Below the pieces are notes generated by a model. The model searched no databases, was not told the origin of the DNA, and worked only from the letters and a program-made list of their open reading frames with translations. Both the position numbers and the translations under genes were made by a program. 64,000 bases of DNA, taken from the NCBI RefSeq assembly GCF_001649575.2, contig NC_051435.1, positions 5,893,859-5,957,858 of the forward strand. Reading direction: 5' to 3'. This DNA is from Kryptolebias marmoratus (taxonomy: Eukaryota > Chordata > Actinopteri > Cyprinodontiformes > Rivulidae). Positions 22,811-35,275 of this stretch are shown here, piece by piece (the first letter of the stretch is position 1; each line of letters begins with the position of its first letter).

Positions 22811-25800
22811 AATGCACTTCCCACTCAGACTTTAGCAGCCTTATTGCATGTGTAATGAAACAATTGCAAATGTTTTAGCTTGTCTTGATTTACATAATCA
22901 ATAAAAGTTTGTAAAGAAGGTTAGACAAGAAAGCATAACTTGTGAAAAACAGTTTTACCTGAGAAACGTTGCCCCAAATGATACACTAAAACATATCTTA
23001 GTGTGATGTGCATGAAACTTTTCAAGGTTTAGTTTCTTTTGAAAAACAAAAAAAGTTCAAGCCATCTTTTTGTATTTGACTTTCTTTCGGATAGATTTAA
23101 ACTTGCCACGAAATATAAGCTAAGAAATTGGATGCACTCACATTTTTGGAGTAATTAACCTTATTGCTAACCGTCTGGATACTCAAAGTTAGATAGAAAA
23201 AAATGACATGTTTAGAATGTTGCCTAATTGGTGGTAGAGAGGTGATCTATGCAAGCTGTCCAACTGTCTTTGGGTAAGATGCAACCCCACATTTTGTGTG
23301 AAACTACAGTAAATATGTTGCACACTTACACAGTAAATACATCATAATGAATTCTGTTTGAGGGGGAATGAAAAACATAAAGCTTTTCAGCGTTGAAAAC
23401 CTGCTGTAAGTGTGAAACATTTAACTGTATTTTTCTAAGTGAAATCCAGACCACATACTCATTTGTATGTGTAGGATTACCTTTGTTATTGTCCAGCAGT
23501 TTTTACCCTTCACTCCTCTTGTGTCTCTCTGTTTGTTCTGTTGTTTCTTGCCCATCTCTCCCCTGCTGGTTTTTCTCTGTGTGTGTAGGCGTGGCTTGCT
23601 GGCAGCGGCTCATTATTCAAATCTTCCAGCAGCTTTCTACCCCAGTCCTCTCACCACTCTTTGTCAGTTCAAAAGTTCACCTCATGTGGGAACTCAGAGG
23701 CTGACAATCGAGGTTGACTCAAAGTCAAGTTTCTGAATCAAATTTTAACTTGTGTTTTATTTTTGTTTTAGGAATGTTTCAGTGCTCACCTGTCTGCCCC
23801 CCATTGCTTTACAAATCAAGAACCTCTCCATCTAGGCCTTGGAGAGCACTCATATTGAAGGAATACCTTCTTCACTTACCTGTTTATTAACTCAGTCATG
23901 ACCTGTAGGAAAAAACAAATCTGTCTGCTGTCTCATCGTAAAAGTCTGGTCTTCAAAATCTGCTGGTACTTTTGCCCTTACAAGTCAAGTTCAATAATGC
24001 CGTTCTTATTGTGAAAACTCTGGGGTTGCCAGATTTAATAAAACATTAATGGTTTTCAATGGACATAAACCAAATCATGTCAATCATTTTATATCTCAAA
24101 AATAACTTCCGTTTTCTGATGCAGTAGTCATCAATGGAGTGTGCTCCCGTGGGGTGTGTGCAGATCTCGGCATGCACGCACCATTTTTAACTGCTGCCGG
24201 ATACTCTCTTCTGTCAGGAGCATCAGTCATGTTTCTAAGAAGTTTCCTTTTCAGTTTATAAAGCAGTATGAGCAGCAGTTTTACTTTTCTATTGGTGCTT
24301 TCACAATAAAGCATGAATGTAGTTCATGCAGAACCCTGATGTCAGATTTCCTCTCTCCTAAACAGGCAGCTGGAAATTAATCTGATTTTAAACTAGACAA
24401 ACAAATGCATGCAGAGAATGTTTTTCAGTGTTATAAGTGTAATAATAGCTTATTTAATATTCATTTCACAATTTAGAAAAACTCTGTTTATTCACAACGC
24501 TAATGTTTGATGATAACACACCCAAACTGCTAAATTAAACAGTTACTCTTTATTTTATCATTGACCACAGATTATAAATAAAATATACCTTTGAAATATC
24601 TCAGATAATTTGGCATTCAGGCTGTAGGTTCTTATTGCTTGACAGAAAATAATTTTTTACTCCTTATAAACCAGGGTTCTTTAAAAAACCTCTTGTATCT
24701 TTGACAAAAAACATGAGCACCAACTCATGAGGAAAAACAAATAAAGGATTTGGAACAGCTGTGGAAATGGAGCAACATTAATTTGCCTAAAGATAAATAA
24801 ATAAATGAAAACAATGAACTGTGGGAATCTTTGGTGATACATGTTTATACCTTTTTTAGGTTACTAACATGATTTTTCACTGCTAATATGGCCTTAATGT
24901 GCTAGATATACAGTAAGTATCAAGATCTGTTGGTTTGAGTGGGCGTAAATTTCAATGTGTGATTTTGTTGTTGTTGTTGTTTTCCTGTTGGGACTGTCAA
25001 CCCAGCTATGCCATTAAAGTATGAAAAATAGCCTGTTTTTTTACATGATTAAACAGAAGGGAGTGCTTCCTAAATATCATGTCAAATCATTCTAAGTTGC
25101 ATCATATTTTAATAACCACATTATTTCACTGTTGAGTGCTCCACACAGATGGATTAGAAGTAGAGGAGAAGTAAAAATGACTGTGTGAGTTCACGAAGAT
25201 GTAATGGGACATAAAGTTATCATTAAACAGCTGAACATAACACAGCTGAAACTGTAATCAGGAAGTAAGGAGAGAAGCAAGAAACACTAAGCTCATAAAA
25301 AGGAATGGATTCCTCAGGGAAGGTCATTAAAGCAACGCAGAGGAAGTACCTTTTATTACTAACAGTGCAATTATAAATCAACAACTTTAAGGTTAAACTG
25401 TTTTGCATTAATTTGCTCACCTTTTTTATTTATTCCATACTCAATAGAACAGAAGTTTTTCAAATTTTTCTTGTTTTTAAATCATAATAAAAGTTTTGAA
25501 ATAAAATGTAAACTTCTGGAAAACTCTACTTTGATTCCAGTTCCATGTCTCCTCAAACAGACAGAACTTTTAATGAAGCCAGCACGAAGTGGATGGACCC
25601 AGCATCAACACATCCAGGTTGGTACCTTCTCAGGGTAATTAGTCTGCCCTAATTAGGTAGAAACCTGCTTCTACACATAAGAAACAATTCCAGGTAAGAA
25701 TGAATAATCTGATGTTGCACATCACACTTCTAAAAAAATTCAGTGTTACATGGTAAACATCCAGTGAGATAATTAGCAAAGGGAGTAGTTTAAAACATCC

Positions 25801-27176
25801 TTCTTCAAAGTAAAACGCTGTTGGCAGTTGCACTGGGGAAATAAGTAAAGATGCAATATGATGATGGTGTTGAACTTGGTTGGTACTTTTTATTTGGAAA
25901 TACATGTACTTTTTAACACATCTTCATTTTTATTTAGGCTCCCAGACTATAGATACAAAAATGGGCTAATGTAAGAACAGAACGTAAACTTAGGGAAATC
26001 AAACCACTGAATCTGACTATATAATTTGGTATTTTGCAATGTTCAAAAAGAAAAAAGAAAGGACAGTTAAATTTTATGTTCAAATTATTGAACAAAAATC
26101 TGCAAATGATACAAGCAGGAATATTGTGCTTGACTTACCTTATTATTACATACAGCAATAATAAAAGAAAGAATTGAAAAAAAAAAGCCCAAATCACCAT
26201 TTTTTCCTAGGCTTTAATAAATATTTTGTCAGTTAAACCACATTTATTTAGTACTGCACTCTTCAAAAGCTCAAATTGAACCATAAATTTGCAGCTCTTG
26301 TTAAAGTTTTTTTTTTAAGTCAATGTAATAAGCCATTCTGCTCAAACCCATCCCTCTCTTCTGCTGTGTGTCTTTAGGAGCATCTATTGTATGGAAGCTA
26401 CAATAAATAAATAAAAATGGAACCAAAATAGTCTCAATAACCCCTGAGATCCATCATGACAGTTTAAGAAAATACCTAATTAACCTGATTGCAGTATACA
26501 ATAAAATCCTTGACTGACAATTCAGTATTTTTTAGACAAACTTTAGTTTTTTCTTTCACTAATTGCATGTTTTATTCCAAAACAGAGAAGCATTCTACTC
26601 ATATGTACCAATACACAAAGGTTCAGCACATCATTAGCCAAAAGGCATAAAGACGTTATCATTTCATAAATAAAATACCCAAGCAGAAATGCACATATAC
26701 ATTTATTAAATCAATTAAATATAAACTAAATGTTTTAAATGTCGCACAGAAAAGAGATGCAGATTTACACCAACTGTTTTTTTTTTCTCATGAAATAAGC
26801 CACAATAAAAATGGTTTTCCATATTTAACAGATGTGAATGTAGATAGCCCGTATTACCTACCAAAACTAAAGCATTTTTTGTAGTTATTTAAAAATTTAA
26901 GCCCTCATTAACTATCTTTTACAATTTTGTATTTAAATGGTATTGGGTATGGATGGTATCTATTCTCTACAATTTAGTATAAAACATTTTTTTGTGGTAA
27001 CAAAACATTTCACAGACAGTGACTTTATTTACTTAGCTCATCCAATCATCCATACAAAGAAGAGTGTCTGGGTGTGTGTGTGTGTTGGGTGGGTTGCAAG
27101 GTTTTGTAGCACTTTAGCATTTTTACAAGCCTCCATTCTTAACAGCTACTTTGTAAATCTCCCATGTATCCAGTCT
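22811..27176. other. No recognisable gene or repeat
   Basis: A long AT-rich stretch. A short GTT run lies at 24966-24982 and a TG run near 27070-27085. 23460-23740 and 24130-24380 have overlapping short open frames with no recognisable motif. Confidence 0.5.
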
Positions 27177-27265
27177 ATCCATCCATCCATCCATCCATCC
27201 ATCCATCCATCCATCCATCCATCCATCCATCCATCCATCCATCCATTTTCTTTACCCGCTTCTCC
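27177..27265 (-). mobile_element. (ATCC)17 array as tail of a family B relic
   Basis: Seventeen ATCC units (27177-27245) run directly into cattttctttacccgcttct, the 3' terminal bases of family B in minus orientation, after which similarity stops. This is an extreme 5' truncation that leaves the microsatellite tail and about 25 bases. The long open frame through this array is a product of the simple repeat. Confidence 0.65.
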
Positions 27266-28040
27266 ATTCCAGATTCCAGTTTATAATCAGACAATTAAAA
27301 TCTGCTTTAAAGTCACCAAAAAAGAAAGCTGTAAGACTTTAGAGCTTGCTCTTTTATTCGTTTTGGATCAGAAGGCTGGATTTCCTCCAATCCCTGGAGC
27401 TTTTCTAGTTAGTGCATTAAAAATATATTTATAAGAAAAGGAATTCTTAACTGAATGTTAAGATCTGGTGCCCCTAGGCCACCATCTTTTTTTGTTTTTC
27501 TGCATCAAAAATCTTTTTGTAAATTCACAGTTTTTCCCCCTGTATTGAGTTTAGAGTATGATTTATTTAAAGCCATAATGTTTTCATTGTTTGCGGAGGA
27601 AGTACAGTTGTCAAAAACAAAAACTTTGACACATTGTGGGTTTTGACTATGATTACACATCATTGTATTTTCTCATCTCATTTTCAAAAAGCTTTTTTTT
27701 CTCTTTCCTTCTCAGAGATGTTTCAGTTGTAATAAGAGACAAAAAGCTGAAATGTTTTTTTCCAGTCATGACATTAATATTGTTCTTGTTCTATCCCAGA
27801 CCAATCCAGGCTCCCTCAGTCTAATCCTGATCCCATTTGGCACCTGACACTTGTTTATATTGAGCTAAAAGATGTTTGGACAGACTCTAGTTTTTAATTC
27901 TGACTATAATATAATCAGTTTTAATTAGGATGGCTAATATATTTCTGTCACCTATGAGATAACCTTTTATATGGTCACCATTATTTGTTTTTGATGATTA
28001 TTTTTAATATATGCATTTTCTTCCAATATTTACAATATTT
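27266..28040. other. No recognisable gene or repeat
   Basis: AT-rich with several T runs. Nothing recognised. Confidence 0.5.
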
Positions 28041-28050
28041 GGGGCGGCGG

Positions 28051-28062
28051 TGGCTCAGGAGG
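28051..28062 (+). promoter_or_regulatory. RNA polymerase III A box of the SINE
   Basis: tggctcaggagg fits the A-box consensus TRGYNNANNNG closely and lies 10 bases into the SINE. Confidence 0.7.
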
Positions 28063-28081
28063 TAAGGTTCGTCCTGTTGCC

Positions 28082-28092
28082 GGTTCAAGCCC
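28082..28092 (+). promoter_or_regulatory. RNA polymerase III B box of the SINE
   Basis: ggttcaagccc matches the B-box consensus GGTTCRANYCC. It starts 31 bases after the A-box start, within the range for tRNA-type promoters. Confidence 0.7.
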
Positions 28093-28508
28093 CTGCTCTG
28101 TCAGTCTCAGCTGTTGTGTCCTTGGGCAAGACACTTCACCCACCCTGCCTACTGGTGGTGGTCAGAGGGCTCGGTGGTGCTGGTGTGATGGCAGCCTCAC
28201 TTCTGTCAGCCTGCCCCAGGGCAGCTGTGGCTACAATGTAGCTTACTGCCATCAGTGTATGAATTGGTGAATGAATGCAGTGTGAAGCGCTTTGGGGTCC
28301 TTGGACTAGATAAAGCGCTATACAAGTGCAAGCCATTTACCATTTACATTTCTTGTGCCTTTGGGCCAAGTTGGTGGTTATGCTTCTTTGTTCAGACCTT
28401 GCACTAAAATTTGATTTTGGTAATTCGACTTCAAGTAGTCAGCTATGACTGATATAACGTTCACACCTGTCAGTTAAATGTGTACTCCAATTGGATTACC
28501 TGCTCTAT

Positions 28509-28546
28509 ATGCAGATACACACACAGCCACATGTGTGTATCTGCAT
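28509..28546. repeat. Perfect 15-bp inverted repeat (hairpin)
   Basis: atgcagatacacaca at 28509-28523 is the exact reverse complement of 28532-28546, with an 8-base spacer. No TTAA, TA or other flanking duplication is obvious, so a transposon end is not supported. Confidence 0.95.
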
Positions 28547-29869
28547 GGTTAGTTGGTTGGATTGATTGATTGATTCATTATTATCAGAGATTGGGTTAGT
28601 CAAGGCCTCTGTGGCCCAGAAAAATCTATTTGGAGTTAGACTATGTACCACTGTTATGAAAACATGTGAAGATAATGTCTGTTCAAGAGTATTTTCTTGT
28701 GTCCTACTTTTGCCGTAGAGATAATTAGGAATATATAAGTTTTATGGTTGTCCCTCTAAAGAAGAGAAATCTAGATTGCAATACTGTCCAAATCATGTCA
28801 ACCTGTTATATATTTGCTCAAATAACTCCAAGTTGTTCAACATTGTCAGTTTAGTGGTTACAGTCAGCATTTCTCTCTGAACTGGAAATTATTTTCTTTT
28901 CATGAATTCTCTGCTGCATATTTTCAAAAATATTTTTTTAATCAAATATTGTGTTTATCTGTGTTGCCATTCATGATTTTGAAGGTTCAGTGTTTTCCTT
29001 GAGTCTACTGTGGTATGCAACAATTTCAGCACTTCTTGTTACCGGGCAAAAAAAAATATAAACCTGTGTGCGTGATCAACAGTCTAAAGATGAAATGTTC
29101 TTACCAACATTTTAGGCAACCTCAATAGAGTTCAGCTAAATTGCACCAATTTCTCAAACCATAATTACATAAAAGGGACAATAAATAGTTCACAATCTTT
29201 GTTAGAAAATACTCCAATCTCAGAGCTCTATAAATACTTCAACTTTTTTTTTAACCTAATCAGCAGTTAAGTAAAAGGTTAATGTTGTTATTTTAAGAAA
29301 ATTAAAAAAAAAAAAAAAATTGAAGTCCTCAAATCAGGAGAAGGCTATTAGAAAATAGCTCCTGATGATAGAGAAATATGTAAAAGACAAGTTAAGAGGA
29401 GAAGTGGAGAAGTGGAGGTCAAGTTGTTTTTTTTTAAGAAAGAAAAGGTATTTTAGATTTTAAAAAAGCTGTAAAGTCAGTTAAAAATACTATTTATAAA
29501 ACATAATGCTTGTAAAAAAGATTCTCAAGTACTGGCATAGCAAGGTGCTCAAACTCATAGGTCACATTTGTGATTTTTTTCATTCTTCTAAAAAATGTCA
29601 AATCATAAAAGAAATAATAACTTTTTTGTATTTTTTTCATGTTCTTTTTTCAAATGTATGTATTTTTTATTTTACAAATGATAAGAATTATTGCTCACTT
29701 TTATCATAGAAGCACAAATGTTCCCGTACTACTTTGAACCACCTTGTTGCTGAAAAGTGCTATAAACATAAATTTTAATTTGACTTACTAAATGGCAAGT
29801 ATGAACCTGGAAAGAATCTCAAAATATTTTTTTTAATTATTAAATACTCAAAAGCTTTATTTATTATCA
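28547..29869. other. No recognisable gene; short GATT run
   Basis: A short GATT run lies at 28558-28576 and an A15 run near 29308. Otherwise AT-rich without recognisable features. Confidence 0.5.
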
Positions 29870-29875
29870 CCCATC

Positions 29876-30320
29876 CACATGAAAGGTGGGTCATCATGTA
29901 TTTGCTTATGTGTATGCACATTTAGTGGTCTGTCTGTTCGCAAAATATTTCATGAACATAAAGAGATTTTAATGAAATTCTTCAGAAAAGAATCATTGGG
30001 TGTACATCTACAGTTGATTAATCTTTGGAGTCAGTTAAATTCAAGATGTCTGCTATAGCTAATCAACTTTAACAATCAACAAGAAGCTATAACTCAGTCG
30101 ATTTTGCAGCTTTGGAGCTGAAACTTTGTGTGCTAGTGGCTCAGAATCATTCCCAACACGTACTCTGACTAGAGGCTGATCCCACAAGGTCTGTATTAAA
30201 AGCTGTCCACCCTGTCTATCTGTTAGCAAAATAAACCTCTGTAATGCTATAACTCAGTAAATTTTAAAAACATTGAGCTAATGTGGTGGGAAATAGGCAT
30301 TCCTTTGAGTAATTACTAGT
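29876..30320 (+). repeat. Family A dispersed repeat, copy 1
   Basis: Shares an ordered set of words with 48486-48885, 57381-57625 (inverse) and 63288-63680: cgcaaaatatttcatgaaca, attttaatgaaattct, tcaagatg followed by an alanine-codon-like stretch, gctataactcagt, gtgctagtggctcagaatcattc, and a 3' border like gcattccttt. A second, shorter start (ctgttagcaaaataaacc, about 30218) shows an internal duplication. No coding capacity. I recognise it as a common fish repeat but not its class. Confidence 0.7.
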
Positions 30321-31482
30321 TTTAGTTGATTTTTTTTTTTTTTTTGAATAAAGGTAATAGTATGATGCTTTTGTATAACCAAATAAATACTCCAGAATTA
30401 TGTTATGTTACAATGATGATGACCTTTATTGTCTCATAAAATTTATTTAAAGCAATAATTGCAGTTTTGATTTGACTAATCATTCATGTCCATCGCTAAA
30501 TACGATCTACAGCTTATAACAAAGAGCAAAGACATGAACAATGGATGACAAGGGAAAAGAAATGACTGTAAAATTTAAAATGCAACAATCTTGTTAAGAG
30601 TTTTGTTTTTCATATGTGGCACATTTTCCATAATTTAGCTTGATGTCTCCCTCACAGCAAAACAACGACACACAAGGCGAATGGAAAACAAGTAACATTT
30701 GATGGACCACAGTAAGCATTAATATGATATGTCACTCTGAAAAATGTTTACTTAGCCAAGGTTGAATAATGGTTCTTATTTTATTCATTGGTTTGTTTGG
30801 TGTAATTGATTTAATCTATTTGTGTTTTTCCTTTTTTTTTCTTGAGACTATTACAGAGGATTACAGATTACTTTTACCAGCTGTAAGATTGGGTGTCATT
30901 CAGCATTCAATGCATTTAAATCAAGTCATTCAACCGTGGCCAGCCTGTTCAAAATCCTTACTGTTGATAATGGAGAATGTTCCTTTATTCAGGAAGATGT
31001 TTTTTATTGATTGTCGCAGCCTGCAGTTGTTTAGCTGGTGCTGGTGATTATTATAAACCTGGAAAAGGACCAGAAGATGCTCTGCTTGTTCCCAAAGTCA
31101 TTCTCACTGTTCATACAGTAAAAAGGGGGATAATTAGTGAAGCCTAAAGCTGCTTTTATGAGGTCTTTGAGGGCTTCTTTTTAACCTCTGACCTCCAATT
31201 ATTCACAATTTCTTTTTTGTTACAATGACAAAAAAGGGAACATCCAGATCAGAGTTTCAATTTTTTATAGAAACTGTACCTTTGTAGAGACGTACAGTCT
31301 GTATTAATGTTTAAAATAAAAGACTACAGTCCTATTTGACATAAAATATTTCAATCTTATTACACATTATACTGTATATGTAAACAGGATTTAAACACCT
31401 GCTATGATGACTTTCCAAACCTGGTCAGTACAGCACTTTTAATAGTTTTTAATGCTTATTCTTTAAGTGTAGACTCAGGTTT
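30321..31482. other. No recognisable gene; T16 run
   Basis: A T run lies at about 30330-30346. 30760-31050 has an open frame with no recognisable motif. Confidence 0.5.
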
Positions 31483-32727
31483 CTCTGTTGTTTTAGTTCT
31501 TTTAGATTTAATTGCTGTGTAGTTGACGAAACAGCATATCATAACATTCTACTGTCAAGACTTGAACATGTTGTTGGTTTTAAAGGATCAGTTATGTCAT
31601 GGTTTAGATGTTATTTGTCTCATAAGACTTTTTCTCAATCCATAGGAAACTGCTCTTTCTTCAGCCCCTGTTGTGGTGTACCTCAAGGGTCTATTTTGGG
31701 TACTATTCTGTTTTCTTTGGGATCTATATTCAGAAATTACAATATGTCCTTTCATTGTTATGCTGATGGCATTCAAATATATTTCCCTTTTAAATCTGGT
31801 CCCTGATGCATTGCAGCCTCTGTTCTACTGTCCATAAGATGTCATAGACTGTTAAACACAGAATTGTTTGACCCTACAGGAAAACAAGATTGAAGTTATA
31901 GTCTTTGGAAATTGTACCCTTTTCAAGTTAACCTTTATCCTTGGCCCTCTTGCTCTTCATTTTCCCCCCACTGTCAGAAATCTTGATGTGTTTTAGGCAG
32001 TTCTTTAATATTTGAGAAGCAAGTAACATCAGTTATCAAAACCAGTTTTTATCAGTTATGTCAAATTTCTAAAGCAAATTCTTACATTCATTCAAAGGAC
32101 CTCAAAACACTTGACCTTATCTTTATCCCCTCCGGATTGAAATATTGCACCTCTTCTCATCATCACCTGCATTTAGTCTAAAATGTTGCTTCACATCTTT
32201 TTCCAGGTAAAAGAAGGTAAAACCACATTGCTTTAGTTTAAGCAGGTTTACAATGGCTGCTTGTTCATTCAAGATTCTTTTACTTACTTTCAAGATTTTA
32301 AATGGGTTGGCACCCAATTATTTAACTGAACTTCTTGACTTTTATAACCCTAAAAGAGCCCTTAGATCTTCCAACCAATGCTTTTAGTGCAGTCGAGGGC
32401 TAAATTAAAGCTCAGAAGGAATTACACTTTTGCCGTGGCAGACCCCAGACTCTGGAACAACCTGCCCCTTGATATTCGCACTGCTGACTCTATAGTTGTT
32501 TAATTCCTGCCTGGAAACTCACTTTTTTTACATTGGCTTTTAATTTAAGTTCCGTTTGAGTACCATTAGATCTTTTATCATGTGATGTTTCATTGTTTTA
32601 CAAACTTTACAGTCTGTTTGAATGTCTCGTATTTATTTTATTGATGCATTTCCTGTTTGTTTTTAACCAACTTGTGAACACTTTGGTCAGCCTTGTTTTG
32701 CTATAGAAATACAGTTGCCATTGACAT
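31483..32727 (+). mobile_element. 5'-truncated L2-like LINE, reverse transcriptase relic
   Basis: Plus-strand translation gives, in order, a motif A piece (SVVLVLLDL, about 31484), NILLSRLEHVVGFKGSVMSW, CYLSHKTFSQSIGN, motif B GVPQGSILGTILFSL, and motif C as FHCYADGIQIYFP. The family has YADD, so the second catalytic Asp is Gly here; four or five residues after ILFSL are also missing. Later pieces match the LINE C terminus (LLTFKILNGLAPNYLTELL-like at about 32277-32336, then RLWNNLP-like at about 32450). The 3' end tgtgaacactttgg...gctatagaaata (32673-32710) is L2-like. Frameshifts are frequent. It begins inside motif A, so the element is 5'-truncated. Confidence 0.85.
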
Positions 32728-34483
32728 ATAAATATGAATATTCACAAATCGCTTACCCACTGAAAAAAAAAGGTTTTGCTCAGTTTAGTGCAGCCAGAAT
32801 GAAACATCAATATGATTCCCTGTCAAGTTTTTGCTTTACCCAGCATGTAATGATCTAGACTAAAATGAAGCTGTTACATAGTGTTTACAGCAAAAAAATC
32901 TCAGATATTCTTAGAAGTCTTTGCATCTTTTAGCATCATCCTGATATATGTCAGAAACAAAAACAAACACGGAGCATCTATTACCAGCAATACTGTAAAG
33001 AAGACACCTGAGCAGGAGCTGTTGTTTTCCAAACTGATTAATGCCAAGCTGGCAGGCTGACGACAGAGTCACAGGAGGAGCTCATTTCACAAGTTTATTT
33101 TAAAATAGACAGTTTTATAGCCATAACAAGGACCCATCGATGTGGAGCTGAAGCCAGACGTGGCTGGCCCTGTGTCAGGCATATGACAACCTGGATGTGA
33201 TTCTAATTGATTTCAATTACTCTTTTGGATTTCAATTACCACAGATGTGATACAAAAAGGAGTTAAGAAATATTTGTTTTTCTCCAAAGTTGCTACTTAT
33301 GGAAAGTCAGGGTAATGCTGTAAGACAGAAACTGAGACTTCTGGAAATATTTACACATCTGAAGTGTTTAGTTACTGTAAATCAGCCGGAGTCAACATTA
33401 TCACAATACTGAAGAAAAAACAAAACAAAAAGCAAAACATAAACTGATTTTTCTCCTCTCTTGAATTTAGCATGCTGATCATATTTATTTTGTTTCTCTG
33501 AATGTAGAACAGCATTAAAAAGAAATAGTTTTTACACAAAACTGAGTAATGGACATAGATAGTTATATATTTCCCATACTCCTGGTAAATACTTATTTTT
33601 ATTCACAATGAATTTTATTTTTCAACCCTTGCCTCTAAAATGCCAGCCTTATCCTCAGCAGAGTATTGTTTTCCTGTCATAAATATTATAAAGGAGAATT
33701 CAAAACATTGCCCCATTAACATTTAATGTGCAACAGTGTGCTTTTAGTATTCACTTCTTTCCCATAATTATTTTTGTTTATAATTGAAGGGAGTACAATT
33801 AGGCTAACTAACAGTGTGAGGCACTTTGCTTTCCATCTTACCTCATTAGGTGCCCTAGCAAATATTAAAATAATGCTTCAAAGAGCAAGAGAGAAAGTTG
33901 CTGTCCTTTGTGTCTCAGTATGAGGGTGTTGCATGTAGTTGGCTATCAGATCTTGTAACAAGATGCTCTGCACTGCATTCTGTCACTGGTCCTTACTGCT
34001 TCACATGAAGTGGGAAGTCATCCGGCAAGCAGTGCAGATGGTGACTTCAGGTCCCTGAGGGGGTCATTACGATAGGGATGAGCAGCTCAAAAGCAGTGCA
34101 TGATGGACAGCGGAGTGACAAGTCACAATGTGGGGGGTAAAAGATAAACTGGAATGTGCTGAGTTGAAATGAATCAGCTCTCTCTTAAAGAAGAAAGTTT
34201 TGACATTTTGGAAACTTGCCTATATCAGCTAATCTTTGGTGGGGAAAAAGACTATTGTCATGCTAAAAATAAATACAAACAGACACCCTAAATGGCAATA
34301 ATAAAAAAGAAGTAACAGAGAAACTGAAAACAAAAACATTTAAAGAGGAGAAAATAAAGGTCAAGTAAACTCCTCATCTTTCTTTTCATTAATAATGTAA
34401 TCCTAAATGTTTTTTTTTTTGTCTAAAATGTATTTATAATATTCAGCAAATCAAAAGCTTTGTTGTTATTCCACAGTTTATTT
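32728..34483. other. No recognisable gene; possible conserved block
   Basis: Around 33040-33245 the base composition is more even. gatttcaattac occurs twice, 19 bp apart (33209-33220, 33228-33239), next to taattgatt-type sites, as in conserved regulatory DNA. 33900-34140 is also less AT-rich. Both are inference. Confidence 0.35.
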
Positions 34484-34710
34484 CACTGGCTGCATGGTGT
34501 TACACTAGGTTAGTACTTCTACCTCAAATTACTGAAGAAAGGTCACAGGTTTTAATCTTTGTGATGGCCATAATTGTGCATGTTCTTCCTATTGTTCAGG
34601 CGCTCTGGTTTCCTACCACAGCTAAAAAGAATGCATGTTAGGTAAATTGGTGATTCTAAATTGACCCCAGGTGTTGAGTGTAGATGGCTTGGTGCATTCC
34701 TTTTCAGTAA
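34484..34710 (+). mobile_element. Family B SINE-like element, diverged, head and middle
   Basis: ggttagtacttctacctcaaat corresponds to the tRNA-like TTAGCACTGTTGCCTCACAG head; gtgcatgttcttcctattg, then ttaggtaaattggtgattc and taaattgaccccaggtgt give the middle of the element. The CCTGTCC core is not found. Strong divergence suggests an old copy. Confidence 0.55.
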
Positions 34711-35009
34711 GCTTGGAGATGATCTGGGTAGAAGTGATGGCAGCTGGAAAAAGTAGAGCTTCCTTCTAAATGGACAGCAAACTGTTTGCTGGCAGTGAGA
34801 GGTGTCACCTTATATCAGGGAGGACCTGTCAGAGCAATCTACGTTTATTATGTCATTAACAGCTGGCAACATAAATGTGCAATAGAGACATCCAAATATC
34901 ACCATTCACTTTCTAGTTAACATGAAGCTTCTAATTCATCATATTCAGCAGATTCACTCACTTTATTTATTACATTTGAACCTCGGCATAGATATACTAG
35001 CTATATAGT
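34711..35009. other. Spacer between two family B copies
   Basis: No recognisable features. Confidence 0.4.
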
Positions 35010-35275
35010 CAGGGTGGGTATATGTTGGTCTCACCTGCTGGATCTGAGCAAGGCATTCTGCTGATTCCCCGACTCATATGCCACTTGAAATGGAGTGCAA
35101 ACTCTGCCTACCCAGCTAACTGTTTTGACAGCCAGGTTGCAAATGGTGTTCAGGTATTGTGTGTCTCTGTTGGCTGTGTGATGAACTGCAGACCTGTTCA
35201 GGGTGACTGCACTTTGCAGCCCTGAAGAAGATTAGGTGAGTACAGAAGATTAGTGACTGAGTGAATAAACTGTCC
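35010..35275 (+). mobile_element. Family B SINE-like element, diverged, near full length
   Basis: It runs from a head like gttggtctcacctgctggat and gagcaaggcattctgctgat (B-box-like gattcccc) through gcaaactctgcc to tgtgtgtctctgttggctgt and gcagacctgttcagggtgac, the CCTGTCCAGGGTGTAC core. It lies in the same orientation as, and about 300 bp after, the copy at 34484, so two family B elements stand nearly in tandem. Confidence 0.5.

Larger units (their letters stand above)
28041..28348 (+). mobile_element. tRNA-derived SINE, near full length
   Basis: It starts with a GC-rich tRNA-like head holding an A box and a B box (separate entries), continues with ccttgggcaagacacttcac and a body with ccatcagtgtatgaattgg, and ends with gtgaagcgctttgg, gataaagcgctatac and ccatttaccatttac. 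This is the layout of a tRNA-derived SINE abundant in percomorph fish. Its 3' third resembles the 3' end of the L2-like LINE in this window (32673-32727). Target-site duplications are ambiguous (atttaca-like words on both sides). It is the best preserved SINE here. Confidence 0.8.

Noticed and set aside
27177..27245. Tandem array considered as CRISPR
   Set aside because: Four-base units without spacers; a microsatellite tail of a family B relic in a eukaryotic context.
26937..27434. 165-codon open frame on the plus strand
   Set aside because: Its length comes from the ATCC array, which has no stop in any frame; the flanks have no protein-like motif.
28041..28110. Possible tRNA gene
   Set aside because: A and B boxes are present, but no cloverleaf with a proper acceptor stem is evident and the sequence continues into a SINE body.
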